Shown piece after piece: positions 1 through 6,668 of a DNA stretch of 7,325 bases. How positions within the stretch are numbered: the first letter of the stretch is position 1; each line of letters starts with the position of its first letter. Under the pieces are notes generated by a model, which saw only the letters and a program-made list of their open reading frames with translations, did not search any database and was not told the DNA's origin. Position numbers and translations under genes: made by a program. Source of the stretch: JBFGCT01 sp041581055 (GTDB lineage: Bacteria > Actinomycetota > Acidimicrobiia > Acidimicrobiales > Ilumatobacteraceae); assembly GCA_041581055.1 (NCBI GenBank), contig JBFGCT010000197.1, positions 1-7,325 on the forward strand, in the 5' to 3' direction.

Positions 1-62
1 CACCGAGTGAGTCCGGGTCGATCGGCCCGGTCGAGGCGTTCTGGAGGTTCCGGTCACGATGA
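1..62 (+). CDS. 3' end of a short or truncated reading frame (duplicate of the Wzz N-terminus), 5' partial
   Basis: The frame starting at base 3 is open from the left edge and reads PSESGSIGPVEAFWRFRSR, then stops at TGA 60-62. Its last bases form ATGA with the ATG at 59, the classic arrangement for stop-start translational coupling. The peptide repeats residues 5-22 of the next protein and then diverges. If the duplication is complete, the frame would begin 10 bases before the window and encode 23 residues. It is either a duplicated gene start now acting as a leader peptide, or the tail of a longer upstream gene that ends in the duplicated segment. No independent function can be assigned. 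Confidence 0.3.
   Translation, partial: PSESGSIGPVEAFWRFRSR
43..47 (+). promoter_or_regulatory. Shine-Dalgarno for the Wzz-like gene
   Basis: GGAGG lies 11 bases upstream of the ATG at 59, slightly far but usable. It sits inside the left copy of the duplication, where the same bases encode Trp-Arg. The identical GGAGG at 111-115 in the right copy is inside the coding sequence. The duplication may thus have supplied the ribosome binding site of the intact gene. This site and the full N-terminal membrane segment downstream support ATG 59 as the start. Confidence 0.5.
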
Positions 63-1558
63 GCGCGACACCGAGTGAGTCGGGGTCGATCGGCCCGGTC
101 GAGGCGTTCTGGAGGTTCCGGTCGTGGACCGTCCCGATCACCGTCGTGATCGGCGTGCTGGCCGCGCTGGCCGCGCTCGCCGCGTCGGGCACGTCGACGG
201 CCACGACCCGGCTGTACCTGACCGACCCGCGCGGCGCCCCGGTCTTCCGCGACGGTTCGAGCAACCCGGCCGACCTGCAGCGATACGCCGACCAGCGCGC
301 CGACTTCGCGCAGTCGGCGGCGGTGCGCCAGGCGGTCATCGACTCGATCGAGCGCCAGCGCGCCGAACTGCTCGCCTCGGCCGACCCGCCGCCCGAGCGG
401 GATCTGCCGCGAAGCGAGGACCTCGACTCGCTCGACAAGGTGATCGAGGCCGGAGCGACGACGAGCGCCAACGTCCGGGTCGACTGCACCGCAGCCGACG
501 AGGCGCGCGCCCTGCGGATCTGCGAGGAGGTCGTCATCGCCTACGTCACGCTCACGGGTCAGGACACAGCGGCGCGGGCCGAGTCGGCGGTCGGGGCGTT
601 GCTCGCCGAGCGGGACCGGCTCAGCGCCCAGCAACAGCAGGGCGCGCCGAGCGGCGCGATCGACGAGATCGACCTGAAGATCGCCGAGATCCGGTCCCAG
701 GCGGTGCTGTTCGGCAGCGGCGTCGAGTTCTTCGAGCCCTCCGAGGTCGACCCCGACTCCCGGATCCTGCCGGCGATTCAATTCGGGATCGCCGGGCTGC
801 TGTTCGCCGGCTTCGCGACGGCGGCGATCGCGTGGTTCCGGGCCGGACGACGACCCGTCGTGACCACGGGGTCCGACGCCGCGGCCGGGCTGCGAGCGCC
901 GCTGCTCGGCGAGATCAACGCCGCCCCGACCAGTCCCTTCGAGCCGAACAAGCCGCCCGGCGGGGCCTATCAGCTCCTGGCGACCAGCCTCGGCGCCGTC
1001 CATCCGGGCGGTGGCATCGTGCTGGCCGCGACCGCCAAGCCGAGCGCCGAGTCGTCCGACGTCATCGCCCGCGTCGCCGCCGCCTCGGCGCGCGAAGGCC
1101 AGCGCATCCTCGTCATCGACGGCGACCTCCACGGGCGGCGGATCAGCCGGCTGTTCGGCATCGAACAGTCCGCGGGCGGGCTGACCGAGCTGCTCGCCGG
1201 GTTGATGAGCTTCGAAGACGTCCGCCGCTCGGTCGGGGTCGGTGGCACCGCGACGCTCGACCTGGTCCCCGGCGGCCGACAGGTCGACGACCCGTCGAGC
1301 CTCCTGCGGTCGCAGGCGGCGCGGACGACGTTGACCGCGCTGCGCGACCGGTACGACCTGGTGCTGATCGACGTCCCACCACTGCTGACCGTCGCCGACG
1401 GCTCGGCACTCGCCGGGGACGCCGACGGCGTCGTGATGATCGTCGAGCGCGGCACCGAGTCGCACGATCTCGAGACGGTCCGCCAGCGGCTCGAGATCCT
1501 GCGCGCCCCGCTGATCGGCCTGGTCTACGACCACCGGACCAGCGAGCATGGGAAGTAG
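59..1558 (+). CDS. Wzz-type chain-length determinant with degenerate BY-kinase/CpsD-like domain
   Basis: This is a 499-residue polysaccharide co-polymerase that should set polymer length together with the Wzy polymerase at the inner membrane. Seen: a hydrophobic segment at about 24-43; an extracytoplasmic region at about 45-235 with charged helical, coiled-coil-like stretches (75-130, 165-215); a Pro-containing approach to a second membrane segment (about 237-260); a basic anchor (RAGRRP); then a cytoplasmic ParA/CpsD-like domain (about 300-490). That domain keeps the Walker A' strand (ILVIDGDL, 350-357) and Walker B strand (DLVLIDVPP, 433-441). At the P-loop position (about 322-336) it reads AATAKPSAESSDVIA, lacking the G-x-G-K-S/T core. 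The C-terminus (VYDHRTSEHGK) has no tyrosine cluster. Family knowledge: active BY-kinases need the P-loop Lys and autophosphorylate C-terminal tyrosines, so this one is probably a catalytically dead scaffold (inference). The gene overlaps the next one by 11 bases. Confidence 0.85.
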   Translation: MSATPSESGSIGPVEAFWRFRSWTVPITVVIGVLAALAALAASGTSTATTRLYLTDPRGAPVFRDGSSNPADLQRYADQRADFAQSAAVRQAVIDSIERQRAELLASADPPPERDLPRSEDLDSLDKVIEAGATTSANVRVDCTAADEARALRICEEVVIAYVTLTGQDTAARAESAVGALLAERDRLSAQQQQGAPSGAIDEIDLKIAEIRSQAVLFGSGVEFFEPSEVDPDSRILPAIQFGIAGLLFAGFATAAIAWFRAGRRPVVTTGSDAAAGLRAPLLGEINAAPTSPFEPNKPPGGAYQLLATSLGAVHPGGGIVLAATAKPSAESSDVIARVAAASAREGQRILVIDGDLHGRRISRLFGIEQSAGGLTELLAGLMSFEDVRRSVGVGGTATLDLVPGGRQVDDPSSLLRSQAARTTLTALRDRYDLVLIDVPPLLTVADGSALAGDADGVVMIVERGTESHDLETVRQRLEILRAPLIGLVYDHRTSEHGK

Positions 1559-4259
1559 GGCCTCCCGCCCACTGGGAGCACTCGTCTCACAGGCGATCGT
1601 CGCCGGGTCGAGCCTCGTCCTGCAGTTCATCGCGCTGCGCGAGCTCGGCGCGGCCGGGCTCGGCTCGTTCAGCCTGCTGCTCGGCATCCTGATCACGGTC
1701 AACGCGATCCAGAGCGGCTGGCTCGGCGACTCGCTGACCGTGCTCGACCGCTTCGAACCCGGGATCCGCCGCGCGCTCGTCCAGTCGCAGGTGGCGATCG
1801 TGCTGCTCGTCGCGTTCGTGACCACGACGCTGGCGCTCCCGATCGGCGGCGTCGACGGAACGACGGCGCTGCTGTTCGGCGCGGCGTCGGTGATGTGGGT
1901 CATCGAGGAGACGATCCGCCGCCTGCTCATCGCCCGCCGGGAGTTCTGGCGGCTGGTGGTCAACGACGGCGCGTTCGCCGCCGGCTCGTTCGGCTTGTTG
2001 GGCTACGTCGCGACGCTCGGCGCCGGATACACGCTCCAGACGCTCGTGCTCGCGCTGCTCGCCGGCGCCGTCGTGGCGATCGGCGTCGGCGTGATCCAAC
2101 TCCCCCGCGTCGAGCTGTCCCGCGGCATCACCGCCGCGTCGAGGATGCGCGACCTCTCGTCGTTCGCGATCTGGCGGTCGGCCCAGGTCGGGTTGCGCCC
2201 CGGGAGCCAGGCGGTCGTGCGGGCGGTCGTGGCGACCGCGGTCTCGCTGGAGGCGCTGGGGCAACTCGAGGCGGCGCGACTCCTGCTCGCACCGGTGCTC
2301 ACAGCGGTCAGCGGCGCCGGGGTCTACCTCCTGCCGACCTACGCCGCGCAGGCCAAGCGGGGTCGCCGGTTCAGCCCGACGGTCGAGCTGGCGATGCTGG
2401 CCGTCGGGGGCATGGCGGCCGGGTACGGGCTGCTGACGATCGCGCTGCGCGGCCCGCTGACCGACCTGCTGACCGACGGCGCGACGACGGTGACCGCGGC
2501 CGCGCTGCTGGCGTGGACGCTGTTCTCCGTCGGGTTCGGGGCCGGCGTGCCGGCCGGGAACGCGATGGTCGCCCGCGGCCGCTCGCGCCAGGCCTTCACG
2601 ATCCGCGCCGTCGACTCGACGCTCGGCGTCGCCGCCGGCTGCGCCTGCGCGGTGTTCGGATGGGTCGACGCGGTCCCGGCGGGGCTGGCCCTCGGAACCT
2701 TCACGGGCGCGGTGTTGTTGTTGCGCGCGCTGCACGCGCTGCCGAGCCCCGACGCCGCGCTCCCGCCCCCGATCGCCGACGACCGCGTCGACGGGCCGCC
2801 CCGCCCTCCCGACCTGTTCGAGATCGACCTGATCCCGGCGCCGGTCGCAACGTTGAGGTGGGAGCCCGCGCCTGCGGCGGAACGCGCCACCCCGCGCCCG
2901 CCACGGCAATCCCGCCCGCTCGACGGCGCCCGACCGGTCGCGTCGACGCCGGCGAGACGCCCGCCGACCGGCGCCCGCCTGCTCTGGTTGGCGCCGCTCG
3001 TCTTGATCGTGGCCACGGAGTACAAGTTCCGCCGGCGGAGCATCGACGACGCGTTGTCCGGGTCGATCGACCCGATGATCGCGCTCGAGCTCGGCCTCTA
3101 CGCGGCGGTCGCGGTCTGGGTCGTCTGGCGGCTGGCGCCGGGACGGCCACGACTCACGCCGCTGCTGGTCGTCATGTGGGGGTACGTCCTGACGACGGCG
3201 GCGAGTGCCCTCTACTCGATCTTCCCGATGCTCGGCCTGGCGCGGGCAGTCCAGCTCGTCATCATCGGGGCGGCGATCCACCTCGTCGCGGTCGACGGCA
3301 CATTGCGGACCTTCGAGCGGCTGCTCCACGGCTGGATCGTCCTGATCACGCTGTCGATCGGGGCCGGCATGGTGTACGTCGCGCCGACCACCCTCGCCCA
3401 GATCGGCCGCTTCACCTGGCTGTTCGTGCACAGCGTCAGCGCGGGCTCGATGCTGGCGATCTCGGTGCCGGTGATCTTCGGCTGCTGGCTCTCCGCCGGT
3501 CGACGGCGCCTGCCGTGGCCGAGGAGCGTGTACGCGGTCCTGTTCCTCGTCCACGTTGTCGCCCTCCTCGCGACGCGCACCAGGGGGTCGATCGGCGGCG
3601 CGGCCCTCGCGGTGGGTCTCATGGCCTGGCTGTGGTCCGGGCAGCGCATGAAACCGCAGCTCGTCCTCGCCACGATCGTCGGGGCGGCGGCGACGGCCCT
3701 CGTGTTCGGGGGGCCGATCCTCAGCTTCGTGACCCGCGGCGAGACCGCCGATCAGTTCGGCACGTTCAACCGGCGCACCGAGATCTGGGTCCTCGCCTGG
3801 GAGTCGTTTCTCGCCCGACCGCTGCACGGGCTGGGGTTCACGTCGGCGACCGGCGCCTTCTTCGACGAGACCCGGCTCGGCGGCGCCCACAACGCGCTGA
3901 TCAACGTGATGATCGACGTCGGCCTGCTCGGGCTGTTCTGGTGGCTGCTCGTGCTCGGCGCCACGATCACCGCGCTGCGCCGCCTCCGTGTCCACGATCG
4001 GCGGGTCGACGTGCGCGGCGCCACCGGGTCGATGCGCTCCGACCGCCTCGTGCTCGTCGGCATCGTCACCGCCAGCCTGTTCAACAGCATCACCACCGAG
4101 GGCCTCGGCGCCGGCGTCAACGTCTCGGCGATCTGGTGGTTCCTCCTGATCGCGTGGATCCTGATCCTCGATCGGACGGCACGGACCGTCCCGCCCGGCG
4201 ACGGCGGGCACGTCGACGCCGCCCCGGCGCCAGACGCCCTGCAGGCCACGTCGGGTTGA
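1548..4259 (+). CDS. Wzx-like flippase fused to Wzy/WaaL-like O-antigen polymerase or ligase
   Basis: This 903-residue multi-pass membrane protein has two halves. Residues 1 to about 396 contain roughly 12 hydrophobic segments (for example 11-31, 82-100, 162-182, 245-264, 280-300, 376-393) in the style of Wzx/MOP-superfamily exporters, including the N-terminal RELGAAGLGSFSLL typical of these flippases. Residues about 397-476 form a Pro/Arg-rich linker, probably cytoplasmic by the positive-inside rule. Residues 477 to about 875 have about 12 more hydrophobic segments and Wzy_C/O-antigen-ligase hallmarks: TRTRGSIGG (676-684), NRRTEIW...ARPLHGLGF (741-763), and GGAHNALINVMIDVGLLGL (778-796) with the family's conserved His-Asn. 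One product would flip lipid-linked repeat units and polymerise or transfer them. The start overlaps the previous stop (ATGGGAAGTAG) without a good Shine-Dalgarno, suggesting coupled translation. The halves are usually separate proteins. Polymerase versus ligase cannot be decided here. The frame is open across the junction; an internal secondary start is not excluded. Confidence 0.85.
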   Translation: MGSRASRPLGALVSQAIVAGSSLVLQFIALRELGAAGLGSFSLLLGILITVNAIQSGWLGDSLTVLDRFEPGIRRALVQSQVAIVLLVAFVTTTLALPIGGVDGTTALLFGAASVMWVIEETIRRLLIARREFWRLVVNDGAFAAGSFGLLGYVATLGAGYTLQTLVLALLAGAVVAIGVGVIQLPRVELSRGITAASRMRDLSSFAIWRSAQVGLRPGSQAVVRAVVATAVSLEALGQLEAARLLLAPVLTAVSGAGVYLLPTYAAQAKRGRRFSPTVELAMLAVGGMAAGYGLLTIALRGPLTDLLTDGATTVTAAALLAWTLFSVGFGAGVPAGNAMVARGRSRQAFTIRAVDSTLGVAAGCACAVFGWVDAVPAGLALGTFTGAVLLLRALHALPSPDAALPPPIADDRVDGPPRPPDLFEIDLIPAPVATLRWEPAPAAERATPRPPRQSRPLDGARPVASTPARRPPTGARLLWLAPLVLIVATEYKFRRRSIDDALSGSIDPMIALELGLYAAVAVWVVWRLAPGRPRLTPLLVVMWGYVLTTAASALYSIFPMLGLARAVQLVIIGAAIHLVAVDGTLRTFERLLHGWIVLITLSIGAGMVYVAPTTLAQIGRFTWLFVHSVSAGSMLAISVPVIFGCWLSAGRRRLPWPRSVYAVLFLVHVVALLATRTRGSIGGAALAVGLMAWLWSGQRMKPQLVLATIVGAAATALVFGGPILSFVTRGETADQFGTFNRRTEIWVLAWESFLARPLHGLGFTSATGAFFDETRLGGAHNALINVMIDVGLLGLFWWLLVLGATITALRRLRVHDRRVDVRGATGSMRSDRLVLVGIVTASLFNSITTEGLGAGVNVSAIWWFLLIAWILILDRTARTVPPGDGGHVDAAPAPDALQATSG

Positions 4260-4262
4260 TCG

Positions 4263-4287
4263 GGCGCTCCGCTTTTCAGCGGTCGCC
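4263..4287. terminator. Hairpin over the convergent gene ends, possible bidirectional terminator
   Basis: CCGCT (4269-4273) and AGCGG (4278-4282) form a perfect 5-bp stem around the loop TTTC. It extends after a 2x1 internal loop with GGCG (4263-4266) and CGCC (4284-4287). The hairpin spans the 16-base gap between convergent stop codons, where a shared terminator would be expected. No T-tract follows on either strand, so a classical intrinsic terminator is not supported, although many high-GC actinobacteria lack strong U-tracts. Confidence 0.3.
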
Positions 4288-5214
4288 GAGTTGCGCGGCG
4301 AAGTACGGGATGGTCAGCGCGAGCCCGTCGCGGAGATCGACCTCGGGCTTCCATCCCAGCCGCTCGCGGGCGCGGCTGATGTCGGGCTGCCGCTGGCGGG
4401 GATCGTCGGCCGGGAGCGGCTTGTGCACGACGCCGATCGACGCGCCGGTGAGCTCGATGACGGTCTCGGCCAGCTCGAGCATCGTGAACTCGCACGGGTT
4501 GCCGATGTTGATCGGCCCGGTCTCGGTGCTGTCGAGGAGTGCCAGGAAACCGCTGATCTCGTCGGCGACGTAGCAGAAGCTGCGGGTCTGGGTCCCGTCG
4601 CCGTACACCGTGAGCGGCTCGCCGCGCAACGCCTGCACGATGAAGTTGGAGACGACACGGCCGTCGCCGGGCTGCATCCGCGGGCCGTAGGTGTTGAACA
4701 CCCTGACGACGCCGACGTCGAGCCGGTGGACACGGTGATACGCCATCGTGAGCGCCTCGGAGAAGCGCTTGGCCTCGTCGTACACGCTGCGCTCGCCGAT
4801 CGGGTTGACATGCCCCCAGTAGTCCTCGTTCTGCGGGTGCTCCAGCGGATCGCCGTAGACCTCGCTGGTCGAGGCCATGACGAACCGGGCCCCGTGGGAG
4901 CGGGCGAGTTCGAGCAGGTGGCGCGTGCCGGTGCTGCCGACCGCCAGGGTCTCGAGCGGCATCGCCAGGTAGTCCTTCGGCGACGCCGGGCTGGCGAGGT
5001 TCATCACCGCGTCGACCGGGCCGTCGATGGTGAGCGGCGTGACCACGTCGTGTTCGATCATCCGGAAGCGCGGCTCGGTGCCGAGGTGTTCGACGTTGGC
5101 CGGTCGTCCGGTCGACAAGTTGTCGACGGCGACGACGTCGTCGCCGCGCGCCAGCAGGGCGTCGCAGAGATGGGACCCGAGGAACCCGGCACCGCCGGCG
5201 ACGACGACGCGCAT
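4276..5214 (-). CDS. uxs: UDP-glucuronate decarboxylase (UDP-xylose synthase)
   Basis: This 312-residue extended short-chain dehydrogenase converts UDP-glucuronate to UDP-xylose and CO2 with bound NAD+, presumably in the cytoplasm. Seen: the NAD-binding GGAGFLGSH (7-15) and acidic Asp31 closing the second strand; NLASPASPKDY (72-82); STSEVYGDP (115-123) with the Thr/Ser-Glu catalytic segment; YWGHVNPIGERSVYDEAKR (132-150) containing the Y145-x3-K149 pair; VRVFNTYGPRM (170-180); DGRVVSNFI; and TVYGDGTQTRSFCYV (202-216), whose Arg is typical of the UXS group. The YWG-VNPIG and QTRSFCYV blocks separate it from RmlB dehydratases and GalE epimerases. Length is normal for a soluble bacterial UXS. 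ATG 5214 was chosen because the glycine motif starts directly after it; a longer in-frame extension would run back through the ugd 3' end. Its ATG shares one base with the ugd stop (TGATG), so it is the second gene of a coupled operon whose first enzyme makes its substrate. Confidence 0.93.
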   Translation of the reverse strand: MRVVVAGGAGFLGSHLCDALLARGDDVVAVDNLSTGRPANVEHLGTEPRFRMIEHDVVTPLTIDGPVDAVMNLASPASPKDYLAMPLETLAVGSTGTRHLLELARSHGARFVMASTSEVYGDPLEHPQNEDYWGHVNPIGERSVYDEAKRFSEALTMAYHRVHRLDVGVVRVFNTYGPRMQPGDGRVVSNFIVQALRGEPLTVYGDGTQTRSFCYVADEISGFLALLDSTETGPINIGNPCEFTMLELAETVIELTGASIGVVHKPLPADDPRQRQPDISRARERLGWKPEVDLRDGLALTIPYFAAQLGDR

Positions 5215-6533
5215 CAGCGCCGCCCGACGCCTTCGTACTCGAGGCCGGCGTCGCGGACGAGTCCCGGGTCGAACAGGTTGCGGGTGTCGACGACGACCGT
5301 TCCCGGCCCGGCGCGCTCGGCGATCACGTCGAGATCGACCTTGGCGAACTCCGGCCACTCGGTCAGCACGACGATCACATCGGCCCCGTCGGCGACGTCG
5401 ATCGGGAGCTGGACCAGCTCGACGCCGTCGAGCACCGCTCGCCGGCCGGCCGAGATCTCGCCGATCGTCGTCGGGTCGAACGCCCGCACGTGGGCGCCCG
5501 CGGCGCGCAACACATCGATGATGGCGATCGCCGGCGACTCGCGCAGGTCGTCGGTGCCGGCCTTGAACGTGAGGCCGAGGGCGCCGACGGTCACGCCGGC
5601 GAGGTCACCGTGCGGGCGCCCCGCCGCGGCCATCACCTTCTCGACCATCCGCGCCCGCTGCTCGTCGTTGACGGAGATGACGCCGCGCATCAGCGCGAAG
5701 TCGTACCCGTGCGACTCGGCGATCCTGACCAACGCGCGCGAGTCCTTGGGGAAGCAACTTCCGCCCCACCCGGGACCGGGCTTGAGGAATTGGCCGCCGA
5801 TGCGCTTGTCGGAGCCGATGCCGTCGACGACGGCCTCGACGTCGGCGCCGACCGCCTCGCACATCGCGGCGACGGCGTTGACGAATGAGATCTTCATCGC
5901 CAGGAAGCCGTTGGCCGCGTACTTGATCGTCTCGGCCGACGCCGGGTCGGTGATGATCACCGGGGTGTCGAGGCCCTCGTACAGCTCGGCGACCAACTCG
6001 GCGGCGCCGCGGTCGGCGCTGCCGATGACGACGCGGTCGGGGAGCAGGAAGTCGCCGACCGCGGTGCCCTCGCGGAGGAACTCCGGGTTGGACACGACGA
6101 ACACGTCGTCACGGCGGAGCACGCGCTCGACGGCGACCGTCGAACCCACCGGGACGGTCGACTTGTTGACGACGACCGCGCCGGGCTTGAGGACGGGCGC
6201 GATCTGTTCGGCGGCCGCCTCGATGTAGCTCAGGTCGGCGCTGCCGTCCTCACTCTGCGGGGTCGGGACACACAGGAACACGATGTCGGCGTCGGCGGCC
6301 GCCGACGCCGCGCCGAGCACGAAATCGAGTCGGCCGAGCGACCGGGCGTCGGTCACGATCTGCTCGAGCCCGTTCTCGACGATCGGGATGTGCCCGGCGT
6401 TGAGCAGGGCGATCTTCTCCTCGTCGATGTCGCCACACACGACGTGATGGCCCAGATGGGCGAAACACGCGCCGGTCGTGAGCCCGACGTAGCCGGTACC
6501 GACCACGCCGAGCCGAATCGATGTGGCTGCCAT
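5214..6533 (-). CDS. ugd: UDP-glucose 6-dehydrogenase
   Basis: This 439-residue enzyme oxidises UDP-glucose to UDP-glucuronate with two NAD+. Seen: N-terminal NAD-binding fold with GVVGTGYVGL (9-18) and Asp35 after the second strand; FLCVPTP (86-92); NKSTVPVGST (123-132); SNPEFLREG (148-156); ETIKYAANGFLAMKISFVN (201-219) with catalytic Lys204 and Asn208; the catalytic cysteine motif GGSCFPKD (257-264, Cys260); GLTFKAGTDDLRESP (320-334), the C-terminal UDP-binding signature; and VDTRNLFDP (415-423). Length and all active-site residues are normal for the family. ATG 6533 was chosen because the Rossmann motif follows within eight residues and GGAAG lies about 10 bases upstream. An in-frame GTG at 6644 would add 37 Arg-rich residues foreign to the family and sits against the predicted -10 box. 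It is the first gene of the ugd-uxs operon, convergent with the Wzz/Wzx-Wzy genes. Confidence 0.95.
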   Translation of the reverse strand: MAATSIRLGVVGTGYVGLTTGACFAHLGHHVVCGDIDEEKIALLNAGHIPIVENGLEQIVTDARSLGRLDFVLGAASAAADADIVFLCVPTPQSEDGSADLSYIEAAAEQIAPVLKPGAVVVNKSTVPVGSTVAVERVLRRDDVFVVSNPEFLREGTAVGDFLLPDRVVIGSADRGAAELVAELYEGLDTPVIITDPASAETIKYAANGFLAMKISFVNAVAAMCEAVGADVEAVVDGIGSDKRIGGQFLKPGPGWGGSCFPKDSRALVRIAESHGYDFALMRGVISVNDEQRARMVEKVMAAAGRPHGDLAGVTVGALGLTFKAGTDDLRESPAIAIIDVLRAAGAHVRAFDPTTIGEISAGRRAVLDGVELVQLPIDVADGADVIVVLTEWPEFAKVDLDVIAERAGPGTVVVDTRNLFDPGLVRDAGLEYEGVGRR

Positions 6534-6572
6534 GGGACTGATTCTTCCGTTCCACTCGTTGGGCAGGGACTC

Positions 6573-6594
6573 TCGAACCACTCCTCGTGGTCGA
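6573..6594 (-). promoter_or_regulatory. Small hairpin in the ugd leader
   Basis: TCGA (6573-6576) plus CCAC (6578-6581) pair with GTGG (6587-6590) plus TCGA (6591-6594). This is an 8-bp stem with one bulged base (6577) and a five-base loop, 40-60 bases ahead of the ugd ATG. On the transcribed strand the loop reads GAGGA, a Shine-Dalgarno-like string, but no ATG or TTG lies at usable spacing behind it. It matches no riboswitch I recognise, and a chance structure in GC-rich DNA is possible. Confidence 0.25.
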
Positions 6595-6647
6595 CGTGTC
6601 GGCCGCGGGAGCGATTGCTCAGAACGATCGGTCGTGCGGGTCACAGG

Positions 6648-6653
6648 ACTCTA
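6648..6653 (-). promoter_or_regulatory. Candidate -10 box of the ugd-uxs operon
   Basis: Read on the - strand this is TAGAGT, fitting the TAnnnT -10 pattern of actinobacterial housekeeping promoters. It is one of few AT-containing hexamers in the gap. Transcription would start near 6641 and give a leader of about 108 bases before the ugd ATG. The -35 position (about 6671-6676) has no TTGACA on this strand; it overlaps the first CTTGAC-type repeat, which suggests an activator-assisted promoter (inference). Confidence 0.4.
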
Positions 6654-6668
6654 TCGGTCCGAGTTCAT

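Larger units (their letters stand above)
1..123 (+). repeat. Imperfect tandem duplication, 68-bp offset, over the start of the Wzz gene
   Basis: Bases 1-55 match bases 69-123 at 54 of 55 positions; the one difference is C14 versus G82. The match ends at 56/124 and may extend left beyond the window. If this is an exact 68-base tandem duplication, the right copy is 56-123 and the 13 bases just before the window should read ACGATGAGCGCGA. The single mismatch is synonymous (tcc/tcg, Ser) in the frame shared by both copies. Because 68 is not a multiple of three, the left copy is out of frame with the full-length gene and stops at TGA 60-62. Near-identity suggests a recent event, but an assembly error is also possible. 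Confidence 0.9.

Noticed and set aside
124..1692. Long + strand frame starting at GTG 124, with GGAGG (111-115) at good spacing
   Set aside because: Its product is Arg/Ala/Gly/Pro-rich with no fold-like pattern, typical of an off-frame reading of GC-rich coding DNA. It overlaps a gene with clear Wzz and CpsD-like features. The ribosome-site-like string is explained by the duplication.
1587..4211. 874-codon - strand frame opposite the Wzx-Wzy fusion
   Set aside because: Composition is Arg/Asp/Glu/Gln/Pro-rich and low-complexity, the usual antisense shadow of a hydrophobic GC-rich gene; no domain is recognisable.
1895..4573. 892-codon + strand frame overlapping the fusion gene
   Set aside because: Arg-rich off-frame reading that also runs antisense through the end of uxs; no motif.
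5215..5358. Upstream extension of uxs by 48 residues
   Set aside because: The added segment is Arg-rich, lies inside the ugd 3' end, and precedes the normal N-terminal glycine motif; the TGATG-coupled ATG at 5214 fits the family.
4291..6228. 645-codon + strand frame opposite uxs and ugd
   Set aside because: Antisense to two enzymes with complete active-site motifs; its own product shows no family features.
6534..6644. Upstream extension of ugd to GTG 6644, considered as a leaderless start
   Set aside because: The GTG lies only three bases from the candidate -10 box, too close for a start site, and the 37 extra residues are absent from the usual UGD architecture.
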